Numbered from the stretch's first letter, positions 1-10,857 are shown. The stretch: 64,000 nucleotides of DNA from Adiantum capillus-veneris (GCA_014529385.2 CM043969.1:10827001-10891000); one strand, 5' to 3'. Notes: generated from the sequence alone by a model not told the origin. Made by a program: numbers and translations.

Positions 1-1000
1 ACAACAGTATTCTAATGTACAACATCGAGATGGATTGCATCCCACCTATCTGCTGGCTATGCACTACAAGTGGGTGGTGGACCTGATTACCATGCCAGTA
101 GGTGTTTGGCAGATGCGGTATATTGTTCTTGACAGAGAGGATCTTACTAATCAGGTGGAAGGCAGAGCCTTGCGTACCAAGGCTACCGGTTCCGTATGCA
201 AGTTCTTGCTTGAGTATGTTATTTCCAGGTATGGGTGTGTTGGTAGGATTACTGCTGATAGAGGAGAGCTTGATGCAGATGAAGCTCGGGATTTCTTTGC
301 TCGCTTGGGCATTAAATTGGCTCTCACTACAGCATACAATCCAGAGGGTAATGGAAAAAGTGAAAGAGGGCATCTGCCTATTGTTAAAGCTTTAGCAAAG
401 GCATGCCATGGACATATTGGTGATTGGACTAAACTCTTACCATTTTCTTTATGGGCTAATCAAACTACACATAGTTCTGTTACAGGTTTTATGCCATTTG
501 AGCTAATGTACGGGAAAAAACCTATTATGCCTACAGAGGAAGCGGTTATCTCTTGGACCATAATGCCATGGGAAGAAGGTATGTCTACAGAAGATTTGCT
601 TGCATTGCGCATACGCCAACTTGAGAGACGTCAAGAAGATATTGAATAGGCTAAAGTAATGCTTAAGGAAGAAAGGTTGAAGAACAAAGCAGCGTTTGAT
701 GGTAAGCACAGACTACGACCTCGTGCTATTAAAGATGGGGATTGGGTCCTTGTATATGACAGTAGCCTGGAGAACTAGTACACTGCTATGCGAAAGATGG
801 TTAAATGATGGTTCAGACCATATGTAGTACTTCATGTTTATGATAATGCGACCTACAAGTTATACGAGCTTGATGACACTGAGCTCAAGGTGCCTATTGC
901 AGGGAAAAGAGTTAAGTTGTTTAAGCAACGAGATGGTGAGATTAATATTGGAGACTTCAACACAGATCAAGCTCCTGAGACAATGTTATGTATGCATCAT
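1..1000 (+). mobile_element. Ty3/Gypsy fossil, integrase region
   Basis: An open stretch at 35-649 encodes a retroviral-type integrase core: a D-rich segment (ITADRGELDADEARDFF), then LTTAYNPEGNGKSERGH, the usual 'HPQ.NGQ.ER' block that carries the catalytic glutamate, then a tail typical of Gypsy integrases (PFSLWANQTTHSSVTGFMPFELMYG). Coding similarity to the integrase C-terminal region (for example RPRAIKDGDWVLVYD) continues to about 1000. No LTR is visible inside the window and the 5' part lies outside it. The element is old and broken in several places. Family membership is clear from the core; the lineage within Gypsy is not. Confidence 0.85.
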
Positions 1001-1690
1001 ACGATGAGTCAGATGATGCTCCTGATGATGCTTTATAAGTGCGGTTGGCACAGACCGGAGGCTGTACATGTTCACAGGGGGTGGATGTCGTGCAGCTCCG
1101 CTCCCATGCTAAGAAAGATGCCAAGAAAATTCACATCAAGTTTGTTTGAAGCTTACACGATTAATGAACAGTGATTAGGGCCTGGTAACAGTCCAAGTTC
1201 AATGCTGAATGTATGACAAATGCGGCTGAAAGAGCCAAAACATATGCCTTAATGATGCCAAAAATGATTATGCTTTATTTGAGCACATATGGAAGATTAT
1301 GATGTAAAACTGCAGTGCTTGAAGTGCTCTACCGGCCTGTCTTTACGGCTCGTCGATTGGAGCTACGATGAAGAAGTTATGGCAGTTTAAAGTTGGAGTT
1401 AATGTAGATTCGCACCGGATTGGGCAACTGCAGCTGAGGTGACAGAATTGAAGTGAATGCATGGGCTTGAAGTGCTCACTTTGTGGAGCGCATCGGTCTT
1501 TTCAGATTAGCGATCGGAGTTCCGGTTGCCAAGTTATTGGCCGTTAAATATTCACCGGGGGCCGGTTCTGTACCAATCTGGTCGGGCTCGGTCAGAGTGC
1601 TAACTCGAAATTTTTGAACTTTATCCAGGTTTTGGAATGCAATGATTGCGCAGAAAAGTCAACGTGGCTGCGGCATGCTAGAGAAAAATG
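1000..1690. other. unassigned sequence after the Gypsy integrase
   Basis: No gene is recognised. The stretch may include the 3' untranslated region or LTR of the Gypsy fossil to its left, but I found no second LTR to prove it. The phrase 'cttgaagtgctc' occurs near 1318 and 1468, a hint of an internal repeat. Confidence 0.3.
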
Positions 1691-1692
1691 AG

Positions 1693-2012
1693 GTGCCAAA
1701 CATTGCCTTGGCCGACATGTATGCTAATTGTGGTGCCCTTACAATGGCTATGGCCTCCCAATAGAGAAAAATAATCTACTTGGCATTGCTTTAGTCAGTA
1801 TGTATGCCAATCTTAGACACCTAGATTGTGCATGCCTGGTCTTCAAGAAACTTATGCACCGACGAGATGTTGTCAGTTGGATACAAGCTTACATGGAGTA
1901 TGGATAATCCTTTGAGGCAGTCGGTATGTATGCAAAAAAGGGTGTACCGAAGATGTTATGATTGGAAATACCTTGGACGAGATGTATGCCATGCACGATG
2001 CCAGAGTGTGAT
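1693..2012 (+). pseudogene. PPR (pentatricopeptide repeat) gene remnant
   Basis: Two successive PPR-like units are readable on the plus strand: VPNIALADMYANCGAL, and then NNLLGIALVSMYAN followed by a CLVFKKLMHRRDVVSW segment, which match the usual 'NALVDMYAKCG....A..VF..M..RDVVSWN' pattern of plant PLS-class PPR proteins. A third start (VMIGNTLDEMY) follows near 1960. The reading frame is broken: there are in-frame stops (for example after MASQ and after EYG) and a shift between the second and third units. Family members bind organellar RNA and are usually several hundred residues long; only about 100 codons remain here. No start codon, targeting peptide or C-terminal E/DYW domain is visible. 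I read it as a dead gene fragment, perhaps carried along by a transposable element. Confidence 0.7.
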
Positions 2013-2041
2013 GCCCAAAGCCATAACCTTATAGAAGGCTA

Positions 2042-2135
2042 GGCCGCCCGCTTATGGCGAGGCCGCCCACATAAGGCTATGCCGCCCGCTTATGTCGAGG
2101 CCACCCACATAAAAAAAGGCCCGCCCATAAAGTCC
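2042..2135 (+). repeat. short tandem repeat, 'gaggccgcccacata' type
   Basis: Four or five imperfect copies of a unit of about 25 bp with GCCGCCC followed by ACATAA or GCTTATG. It is a GC-rich minisatellite next to the PPR remnant. No function is apparent. Confidence 0.6.
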
Positions 2136-3350
2136 ATTGGCCGCCCAAAAATATTCAAAGGGATACCCAATAAAGGAGAGGAGTGTGAAGCCAAGAGAAA
2201 AAGATGGCTTGCAGGCAGGGGTGCAGGCAGCGAGAAGATTGAAGGAAGACTCGCGCCGGGCGATACGATGCTCCGACGGCAGCACGCAAGAAACGAGATT
2301 TTCTCAGCTCGCAGAGGCGCTTCGTTTTGGTGCCACTCGCGGGGCGTTAGGTGCTGGTTGATTTTCTCGCTGCCACGTCAGCAGGAGGGCAGTTTTATGC
2401 CTCCCTAGCAACGACGGCGCCGTCGTTGCTAAGGGAGGATGCATGCTATTACTAGAGGGGATTATTTTTGCATGAGAAGTGTGTGGAGAAGCAAACGAAC
2501 AAGGGAAGAAGAAGGCGAGCTCTCTGGAGCTCTTGATCTCCAACCTCCAAGACAAGCAAGGGCTTTGGCTCGTCCTCAGCACATAAGCAAAGGGAGTTCT
2601 CCCTCTCTCTCTCACTCTCGTTCTCGAGGGAAGCAAACGGCGAAGAAGGGGGAAGAGCTCAAGGGCTTTGCAACCAAGGTAAGGGAGGGAGAAGGCAAGC
2701 AAGCAAAGCTCTCGCTCTCGATCTCTAGTCCAAGTAAAGAGGACGAGAAGGGCACGAAGCACCATCAAAAAGCTTGAAGAAGAGGCAAAGTTTACACTCT
2801 CTCTCTCTCTCTCTCCTTCTCGAGCTAAAGAGAAGCAAAAGCAACAAAGAGAAGGGAAGAGTTGTTAGAAGAGAGGAGAGAAAGGGAAAGCCATCGAGCT
2901 TGTTGAAGAAGGTAAAAAGGGCGAAAGAAAGCACGGTTCTCTTTCGGCTTAGCAAGGAGAAGGCAACTAAAGCCCGATTCTCTTTGTCATAGACAGTGAT
3001 TGCAGACCAATCAATCAGATGGAATCGATACAACAGGACTTTCCTCGTCAGCAGGCAAATTAGTTTAATTACCTCTTTTTTGATGAATTGCGGAGCCGTT
3101 AACGGCCCGGAGTATTCTGTAAGGGGAGTTTAAGCTCATAAATCGTCATTAGTTTAAATTAACGGTGTCGTTAACGAAACTTCTTCATGATTGTGCATCA
3201 ACTTCATCGGTGTTATTTGTTTTTGAGCAAGTTTTGTGCGTCGATAGCATGACCGAGTGATTAAAAGCTGCTGTATTGTGCGGTGGGGCAAATTTTTTCT
3301 CTCAATTTTTCCACAGCTAGCAGCCCAGTGCTAACCTGGCTCAAGTTTCG
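2136..3350. other. unassigned purine/pyrimidine-skewed region
   Basis: There is no recognisable protein in any frame. Purine-rich stretches (2470-2760, 2820-2960) and short CT tracts (2600-2620, 2796-2822) resemble the leader or LTR regions of plant retroelements. The short palindrome at 2400-2438 is listed separately. An LTR identity is an inference without a partner copy. Confidence 0.3.
2400..2438. repeat. 39-bp near-perfect palindrome
   Basis: CCTCCC(T)TAGCAACGACG meets its own reverse complement around a GGCGCC centre; the two arms match over about 18 bp with a single extra base in one arm. It can form a stable hairpin on either strand. Confidence 0.85.
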
Positions 3351-3351
3351 A

Positions 3352-3740
3352 ACACATATCCCCCGATAGCGTCCCATTCAAATTTGGATTCACAAATTGG
3401 CATAACCACCTTATCAAGCTCTTTCATCACCCTGTAGACTAGTAAGATCTCAAAGCCATTCAGTTGAAATTGGATGGCTAAAGAGTCAGCAATTTTCTAG
3501 CACTTCCTATTGCCATCCCAGAATTGCTCAAGTCGAATGAGCCCCTTATTATTCACATTCCTCGCTACTTCTATCCAATAGGGGCTTTGTGGTGGTCCCA
3601 ATCTTTTAGAGAGCCAAGGGGACCAATGCAAAATAGAGTTCTTAAAGTATTTGGTTGTTTCCCCCCATTCCAAAACCTCAGCTGCACTTTTGCACTTCCT
3701 CATCAACTCCCTTGAGAGTCCACCAGATCTAAGATAAGAC
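3352..3740 (-). pseudogene. LINE reverse-transcriptase tail fragment
   Basis: On the minus strand a frame runs SPYWIEVARNVNNKGLIRL then EQFWDGN and, after a stop, LNGFEILLVYRVMKELDKVV. This resembles the region after the polymerase domain of plant non-LTR retrotransposons ('W..A...GI....QLWD......L...F.L....F..Y..L'). One in-frame stop follows NRKC. No endonuclease or poly-A tail is seen. The call rests on pattern resemblance only; an unrelated TE protein is the alternative. Confidence 0.4.
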
Positions 3741-3789
3741 TAATATAAAAATTGAAAATCTGATTCTTTTGTCTTTAGTTTTAATTTAA

Positions 3790-5987
3790 AATCAATGGAG
3801 CAAAATGTGGACACAAATGGTACGGAAGCCAAAGAATAAAAAAGCTCATGGCAAAGAGTGGGATTATGCTCACAACATATGCGGCCAATATATGGAGTGG
3901 AAATGTAAATTTTGTCACACAACAAAATCAAGCGGTGCACCATGTATTAGGGATCATTTTCTAGGTAGTGTTAAAAAGAGTTGATAGAAATGTGAACATC
4001 CTCAGGCACTTGCAGTTGCAAAGCGTTTGAGAGAAGAGCTTGCCAAAAAGGGTGGCAAGAGACAACAGATATATAGCTCTGAGGCTTTGAGTCAAGAGTT
4101 CTCAGAGTCGAATATTAACTCCACAGATCCTGTAGTGACGCCAGCTAACCTTGGAGAACAACCTACACAGGGAGAGGAAATTCCAGGCAGTGTGCCTTTT
4201 AAGCGTCACAATGAAGGTGGACTTAGTCAAATGCGTAAAAAATCATTACATCAAAGCTTTTGAGTACAGCCTCTAGAAGAAGCACAAACTGCACTTGAAA
4301 AAGCAATATTCTTTATTGGAAGTGCTTTGGTCATGGTAGAAAACAATCATTGGAAGGTTGCTTGGAAGAAAATTGGTGAGTTTGTTGGCCGAGGATTTTC
4401 AGCTCCTTATCACACAATACGAAATTTTTTCTTGGACAAGTGTTACATCGAGGTCAAAGAGCATGTTGGCAAAATAATACTTGGGAATATTTTGCTTTCA
4501 GGATGTACGATTGTTAGTGATGGCTGGTCAAATGTTCAAAGAAGACCGCTGATCAATGTAATGCTGGTTTGTCCAAGGGGAGAAACGTTTATAAAGGTAA
4601 TTGATAGTTCTAGTGCAATTAAAAGTGGGAAATACATTTCTGAGGTCTTGATTAATGTAATTAAAGAAATTGGTGTTGAACATGTCGTTCAAGTAGTCAT
4701 GGACAACGCAAAGAATTTTAAAAACGCCAGTAAATTAATAAAGAAGTGCTTTCCACACATTTTTGCCAATGGTTGTAATATGCACAGTTTAAACTTGGTG
4801 CTAAAAGATTGGTACACTAGCGAAGAAACCACATGGTTCACCAAAATAATTGATACAACACGTCAAGTTGTGAAATTTATCTTGAAACGACAAAGAGTAG
4901 TCGATTTGTATAGGATGCGCATGTCAATGATGTTGAAGATTCCTGCTCAAACTCGATTGCAATCACTTTTATACCTTGAAATCACTTCTCTGCAATAAAT
5001 GCGTTGTGATTGACACATTCAATTGTGCGGCCTTTGATGAATGGCAACTTGAGTAGAAAGAAAAAGTGAAAGATAAAATTACATGTCTACATGCCAATGT
5101 AAACAAGGCTGCCTGTTGGAGGAGTGTAATGGATGCATACCATGTAATAATGCCCGTTATGTTCGGAATCTGCAATCTTGATCAAAGGGCAGGGCAAAGT
5201 GTGGATGACATGGTGGTCAGTCCAACAGAGTCTTGAAAATCCCGATGAGCTGAAAGAGTCTATAGTAGAGAGGGAGTGGCAACTATCATTCTTTGGCAAA
5301 CATTGAAAATTTTGGCCAAGTATTTTCATGTAAGGTGGAGGAGTGCTCATAGTCCACTCCATAGTGTTGCTTACATGCTCGATCCAGAGTATTGTAATTT
5401 AGATATGATGTCCAATACAGAGGTGGTAAGCAATTTTTATCATGTGGTCAACACATTCTACTCCAATGTTCGACCAAGTTGATTGCATCAAAGAAATGAG
5501 TGCATTTAGATTAAAAGAAGGTCCTTTTGCGAATGATTTTGTACAGGTTATGGCAAAAGAGAAACCTGCATGGAAGTAGTGGGTGATGAACGGTGGAGAG
5601 CATTACTCTACCTTACGTCCCCTTGCAATGAAAGTACTGGCACAATGTGTAGCAAACTCATGTTCAGAGAGAAATTGGAGTATGTACGAGTATGTTTAGA
5701 GCACTATTCGCAACAGAATTTTAACAGACATAGTGGAAAAATTAGTGTATATGTTTTGCAACGAAAAGATATTGAATCACATAGAAAGTGCTGGCTACGA
5801 GGAGGAAATGCCAACCTGCTTGTATGATTGTCAAAACGAAGATGAAGAAGAGTTCAATGTTGGTGTATCCCAATGCACTATAAACAAAATAGAAGAGAAT
5901 TTGATAATAGATGTGGAGGTTGAAATACAAGGAGAACCACAACACTCAGACTTAGAACCAGATAACAACTTTACAGATTCAATATAG
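3790..5987 (+). pseudogene. hAT transposase (BED finger, DUF659, hATC), broken
   Basis: Three domains appear in the order expected for a plant hAT transposase. A BED-type zinc finger is at about 3810-3960 (AHNICGQYMEWKCKFC, then ...RDHFLG). A DUF659 catalytic-core region is at 4327-4998: GCTIVSDGWSNVQRRPLINV, a VVMDNAKNF block, and FPHIFANGCNMHSLNLVLKD. The C-terminal dimerisation region is at 5580-5760 (LRPLAMKVLAQCVANSCSER followed by NW). The middle part near 5270-5460 still shows ILAKYFHVRWRSAHSPLHSV. The gene is dead. Stops lie between the finger and the core (near 3981-3986), at 4261-4263, at about 4996, and within the C-terminal domain (near 5577 and 5729), and the frame changes between about 5000 and 5560. 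I could not identify terminal inverted repeats or an 8-bp target duplication for this copy, so its ends are approximate. Confidence 0.85.
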
Positions 5988-6180
5988 CTTGAGAGTAGAA
6001 TGAAGATCGTGTCAAAAACCATTGAAAAAGACCTTATATTCAAATGTGTTTTGATCATATACAATGCTTCATATTTCACGATTGTGCATAGTTTGTCGAT
6101 CTCAATTATTATGCTCTGAAGTAGCATCTTGTTCACCAAACAGATCTTTAATTGTGCTAGGGTATCTTGGTGGGCTTGTT

Positions 6181-6350
6181 TGAATTTATACTCATTTGCC
6201 ATGCCAAACATAGTATATATTCCTTGTGGAATATTGTGTGAACAGATTGCACATCAGCTACTATTTGAATTTATACTCATTTGCCATGCCAAACATAGTA
6301 TATATTCCTTGTGGAATATTGTGTGAACAGATTGCACATCAGCTACTATT
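6181..6350 (+). repeat. 85-bp perfect tandem duplication
   Basis: Two copies (6181-6265 and 6266-6350) start TGAATTTATACTCATTTGCC and appear identical. The lack of differences implies a recent duplication, much younger than the decayed hAT sequence on its left. Confidence 0.95.
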
Positions 6351-6416
6351 TTGCATTAAATGAATAAGACAAACGAAGTGACAATAATGACCGCATGTAA
6401 GTGTATAATATCCACT

Positions 6417-7238
6417 TCATCCATCAAAATTCTCGTAGCAAAATGGAAATTGGGAAGAAGAGGATGCATCTGAAGTAGACAAGGAGACCAAATTTGGATG
6501 CAGGACAAGGTGGCTGATGTGTGTCCCTTGTATAGGTGCTGGATTCACTCGGTGTGTTATATTTTGAACATCCTGGCTTAAGCGATGAATGCTTTTCTCC
6601 ATCCGGACTTGTGAGGGTTGGGGTGTCTGGGTAGCTATAGAAAGCCGTGTTATTTTTGCATGTTTTGCTGCCAACTTTGTCGTATAAATATCCTTCTCTC
6701 TCTTTTATTGTAGGGTGGCACCTTCCACTATCAATGCCAACTCATCTCGGGTGAAAGTGGCACAACTCTCCCTTATATCATGAGTGGCAATAGTTGTCTC
6801 CTTTGACAAAAAGTCTACTGGTTGCTGTTCCACAAAGTGAACATATAACATTTTTGCAAAATATAGCGCACAATCTACATTGTGCATGGGATGGCCATAA
6901 ACTTCCAAGTAAATCCTCTCAGCATTCTCTTTGATCGCATCATGGTTGCACTTCAAAACCTTCCACCTTTCTTTCTTGATCTCTGCGTCCTCACATGACC
7001 ATATTGTCTTGATCATGTCCTTCGTCACTTATTTATTGATCTCTTTCCATTGCATATGGTTTGGATTTGCCCATTTTGAGAGTCGTTGAGAAGTGTGTGT
7101 CGGTTGTTGTGCCGACATACCGTGTGCTAGAGACTTCATGCGCTGAAATGCATTAACAACCGCTCCTTGTTGATCATCGGGCACTGATGATGTGCCAATA
7201 TCTTGTTCTTCATCGGCCATTTTCTCTTGGAGCTGCAA
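6417..7238 (-). pseudogene. unrecognised reading frame, about 270 codons
   Basis: A single minus-strand frame, interrupted by two in-frame stops (after KEINK near 7029 and after GATLQ at 6705), runs from a methionine at about 7220 (MADEEQDIGTSSVPDDQQGA) to YENFDG at 6417. The start is acidic and polar; the middle (KKERWKVLKCNHDAIKENAE, then RIYLEVYGHP) looks like a helical globular domain; the end is Ser/Gln/Pro-rich. The continuing frame and protein-like composition argue that it was once coding. I do not recognise the family. It lies 360 bp beyond the 3' end of the kinase remnant on the same strand, so it could be a neighbouring gene or a further exon of the same locus. Confidence 0.5.
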
Positions 7239-7599
7239 TCAACATATAGACAGATATTAAATATCATTGGCAAATATATATTCTCACGATTGAACAGTCT
7301 CACAGATGTAAAAGATAGTAAATTCTCGTCCACTACATTAAACATCATAATCCACTAAATCAAACCACAAATAATGCGGCTAATTCAACCAACACTCAAC
7401 ACGACAAATTTGAAATGACTAAAGATAATTGACTCAATTAGGTGAACCACTTCAAACCAGATAATACACTTCAATAAAAAAATAGAATACCCTGGACAAG
7501 ACATGTAGCTCATAAAAATATCTAGATCGGATAAAATGATGGTGCAAGTTCAACAAGGGGACGTTGGACAGGGTTAGGGTATGTCTTTAATTGTTCTTT

Positions 7600-9017
7600 T
7601 CAAAATATCAACACGTCAGAAGCATTTCTTCTTTGCTCCTGCTCTTTTAACTTCATCCAACAATCTACTTGAATCCGAATAGCCCTTATAATATCTTCGT
7701 CCGGGTGGTGAAAAACTTCTTTTGGAAAATAAACATTTCTGGCTGCACTCCAAAAATTTGCCAGCATGTCAAATAGATAGCCCAATGCATAAATGTTGCT
7801 TGCTTTTGTGTATGAATCGGAGCAATCCGCGATCACTTAGCCATCTCGGCATCCCCTGCTCTCTGTGCTTCCAAAACTATAGAGTTTGACTGTGCGCTTG
7901 GATGCAGATAATTAATTGCTACACACTTAGCTGGCATTCTAAGCATCATTCCCTAATCAATGATGCTGATATGGGGTTTATTGGCGTGAGTAAAGTCTAG
8001 CATTATGTTGAACGGGTGCAGGTCACTGTGTACTATCCCGGCTAAGTGGGCGGCCGCAACACCACTAATTAAGGCATGGCAAAAGACTGGCATCTGCTCG
8101 ATCACTGCTTTGATCCGTGTCGTGTCTATCTCTTGTACAGGAAGATTTGCTGCAGGCAATGACCTCCAATCGTGTTGTAGCCTATGCATGTGTCATCTAA
8201 ACAATCCGTGAGCGAATGGTAAGCGGCACATCATGTCGCCCACGGTACCCCCATTGTAGTATGGGAATATTGTGATCCAACGAGCTTCGATAGTAAAGCC
8301 AATGCACCTTAGAATGGAGGGGTGAAGTGTTTGCATTCCTTGCTCTGTCTGAAAGCTGTCAAATTTTGCCTCACTCCCTGCCTTGTAACACTTTCCCACA
8401 TATGTAATGTGGTCTAGAAAAAAAGAGATGCCTTTGATGGTGTACAATGTGCACACACCAAAGGACCCTTCTCCAACCCTCATACCTTCTACCAAGGCTT
8501 CGTGAGAGATGCCGACAAGATGAGCGTACTTGGCATTCAAAGACGTGCGTATGATTGTGCTACTATACTGGCATCGAATCGATCTCCCAAAGCTACTTGC
8601 ACATCTTGGGCCATCTTCATTCTCTTGGGTAAGGCTGCTTGGTCCTGCGCTTTCACATGCTTCATCTTTACCTTCTGTTCTTTCCACAATTTATCGCAGA
8701 GCTCTAATTTTGACATGTCGCAGGCAAGTGGAATATCTTCCTTAAGTCTCTGCAACATACTTTCATATTGCCCAACACTGTCCTAACCTTGTGGTGGGGG
8801 TCATATTCTTGAATCCCTGCTGGAATCAACAACTTGTATTGGCCTTCACCTCATAGCCTACGCTCTGTGTTCTCCCATATAGCTCTAGTGAGGTCTTTGA
8901 TGAAGACATCACTTTCACTAATCTGTTGTATGCGACCATCTGCACATGATGAGATTGCCAAAATACATTCTTTATGAATGTCACACATAATACTTTTCTT
9001 TTGATATGGCATCATAT
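7600..9017 (-). pseudogene. atypical protein-kinase gene, degenerate
   Basis: Minus-strand coding with the main kinase landmarks in order. The glycine-rich loop is GEGSFGV (about 8475), with the likely ATP lysine in YVGKCYKA. A hinge-like segment reads ITIFPYYNGGTVGDMM. The catalytic loop is HSDLHPFNIML (about 8040-8010), a variant of HRDLKPxN with Ser in place of Arg. ISIID replaces the DFG region. A helix-F segment reads SNIYALGYLFDML (about 7800). Upstream are charged helical stretches (KLELCDKLWKEQKVKMKHVK). Breaks include stops at 8193-8195 and 7953-7955, a frame change near 7840, another near 8550, and further breaks near 8760-8850. Coding-like sequence reaches 9017, where an LTR element begins, and probably resumes beyond 10857. 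Family members phosphorylate Ser/Thr; this copy is unlikely to be active. No close family name is justified. Confidence 0.75.
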
Positions 9018-9181
9018 TGTGGTGTGTGGGTCTTGTAGGTGTGTCCGACCACCTAGTGTGGGAGGACACTAGTAGGTTCTTGGCATATGTAACCAACCTC
9101 TCTTGCTATAAGAGAGATGATGGATTAATGATCGGGAGGTCTAGTTTTGGCCTAGTCTCTCTCCTGTAACAGTACGTTACA
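9018..9181 (+). repeat. 5' LTR of the non-autonomous element
   Basis: TG...CA bounded, 164 bp, matching 10694-10857 almost throughout. It contains CTTGCTATAAGAGAG, a possible TATA-type promoter. Confidence 0.9.
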
Positions 9182-9198
9182 TTGGTGGAGACGGCGGG
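9182..9198 (+). other. candidate primer binding site
   Basis: TTGGTGGAGACGGCGGG lies directly after the 5' LTR and begins with the TGG expected to pair with a tRNA CCA end. I could not name the tRNA; it is not the initiator-Met type seen elsewhere in this window. Confidence 0.5.
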
Positions 9199-9546
9199 CA
9201 TTAGGAGGGAGTTTTATTTGGAGTTTCTTGGCGTACTGCAGCGCAGCAGTTAGCTATGGTGAGCTTCCTAGTTGACCCGGGGTAGTGATTTCCGTTGGTA
9301 TCCTCACTTTTCTCTTTCTTACAAATCTGCTCTCAGCGCGCCTCGTCACCATCAACATATAGTGTGTGACACCCTATACGTAGGAAGTCCCCCTTCTGCT
9401 CGTATTTTGCATCATTAATCTTGATAATCCTTTGCAGCACCCAACCCCATCATTACCCTACTCGTTGCTCCTTCCCTCCAAATCTGTCATGTTTGTATTG
9501 GTTTCAAATCAATAGTGCAGCTTCTTGCATGCACGAGAAAGAAACC

Positions 9547-9548
<2 letters not shown>

Positions 9549-9625
<77 letters not shown>
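9549..9625 (+). repeat. (GA)n microsatellite
   Basis: About 77 bp of uninterrupted GA inside the non-autonomous LTR element. Confidence 0.98.
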
Positions 9626-9627
<2 letters not shown>

Positions 9628-9849
9628 GTTTCGAGAAGGGCTGGAGTTGCCATCCCATAGGCTCAGCGGCTTCTAGGTGACTTCCAGCTTGATCAGAAGG
9701 AGAATTTGCTACCCTCATCACCCTTTCAATATTGTTCATCCCTTGCTTCACGAGTCAGGTAGCTGTCAAGAACCCTGGCAAGCGTTCATATTTCTTGCTA
9801 CCTTTACTTGGAGTCTCTGCAGATTACCGGTGTTCAAAATTCCACGAAG

Positions 9850-10190
9850 TGCAAGCACCAACAGCAACGTCAACGTAAGCTTCTACTCCTCCGGAGCCCT
9901 TCCAAGCTCTCCTAGCCCAACAGCTACCAATTGCTCTTGCTACACCAACTGCTCTCACGGCTCCTGTTGTGTCGGCTACAACACTCAAGGAAGCGTCAAC
10001 GTCAAAGACAGCAGCACCTAAAAAGGAAACCCCAAAGAAAGTTGTAATGCCAAGCCCAAAACTGCTAAAGCTGCTCCAAAATCACGTGCCAAATCCTTTA
10101 CATCAGCTTGCTACACTTTAGAATTGAGCAGGGTTTCTAAAGCCTTGCAAACTGTGGAACAAAGAAGCAAGAGAGGTTGGTTACAAATGC
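9850..10190 (+). other. captured host-like sequence, Ala/Pro/Lys-rich
   Basis: Inside the non-autonomous element, short plus-strand stretches encode Ala/Thr/Pro-rich peptides followed by KTAAPKKETPKK (about 10005-10040), and in another frame KTAKAAPKSRAKS. This is the composition of linker-histone H1 tails and similar basic nuclear proteins. It could be a fragment of such a host gene picked up by the element, or low-complexity sequence by chance. No start codon or conserved globular domain supports a firmer name. Confidence 0.35.
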
Positions 10191-10681
10191 AATGGCCAAC
10201 TTGTTAATGCATTTGGATTTTTCATGTTTGAAGAGACGGGAGTTGCTGCATTTTGGTTGCAGAGGTGCCCAGTCTTTATGCTCTCATAGTTGTGATGCAG
10301 AACCCCACAGTAGATCTTTTTTACGCATTTAGTGATAGTCTTTTGTCATTTCAGTCTTGTCGACCAATCCTTATCGTCACACCAAACCCCTTATGGAGAT
10401 GGATGTATGTCGCAAAAATAACATGTCAAGTCCTCAGTTTGTCCTTCCTCGTCTTGTCCATTACATTGGGATAGCGACCTAATGTTTGCACAAGCGAGAT
10501 GTATGAGTTCCATGCCTTGATGATGATCGGCATGATGTCGAGTCTAGTCCCCCAAGCTCAGTTTCTTAGCCCCTAAGCCGTTGTATGATCACTCCCCCCG
10601 GATGAGGCGTTGGAGTTGATCCCTTCCTGTCGAGTCCCTTCCCAGTCCAAACTTGTAAAAAGATCTCCATCTTTTTCTCCC

Positions 10682-10693
10682 TAAGGGGGGAGG
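10682..10693 (+). other. polypurine tract
   Basis: TAAGGGGGGAGG abuts the 3' LTR, as expected for plus-strand priming in an LTR element. Confidence 0.8.
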
Positions 10694-10857
10694 TGTGGTG
10701 TGTGGGTCTTGTAGGTGTGTCCGACCACCTAGTGTGGGAGGACACTAGTAGGTTCTTGGCATATGTAACCAACCTCTCTTGCTATAAGAGAGATGACGGA
10801 TTAATGACCGGGAGTTCTAGTTTTGGTCTAGTCTCTCTCCTCTAACAGTACGTTACA
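10694..10857 (+). repeat. 3' LTR of the non-autonomous element
   Basis: This is the partner of 9018-9181. It is followed by ATAT, the candidate target duplication. Confidence 0.9.

Larger units (their letters stand above)
9018..10857 (+). mobile_element. non-autonomous LTR retroelement (TRIM/LARD type)
   Basis: Two direct 164-bp LTRs (9018-9181 and 10694-10857) begin TGTGGTGTGTGGG and end GTACGTTACA. They flank 1.5 kb that encodes no gag or pol. A TGG-type primer site follows the first LTR and a purine tract precedes the second. ATAT lies on both outer sides, a candidate 4-bp target duplication. The interior holds a long GA tract and a Lys/Ala/Pro-rich stretch that looks like captured host sequence. 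The LTRs differ at only a few positions, so the insertion is fairly recent. It interrupts the minus-strand kinase region. It looks structurally whole as a non-autonomous element and would depend on proteins of another element. Confidence 0.88.

Noticed and set aside
9509-9751. Open frame with a Ser-Leu repeat run
   Set aside because: It is a translation of the (GA)n tract; the flanks have no protein features.
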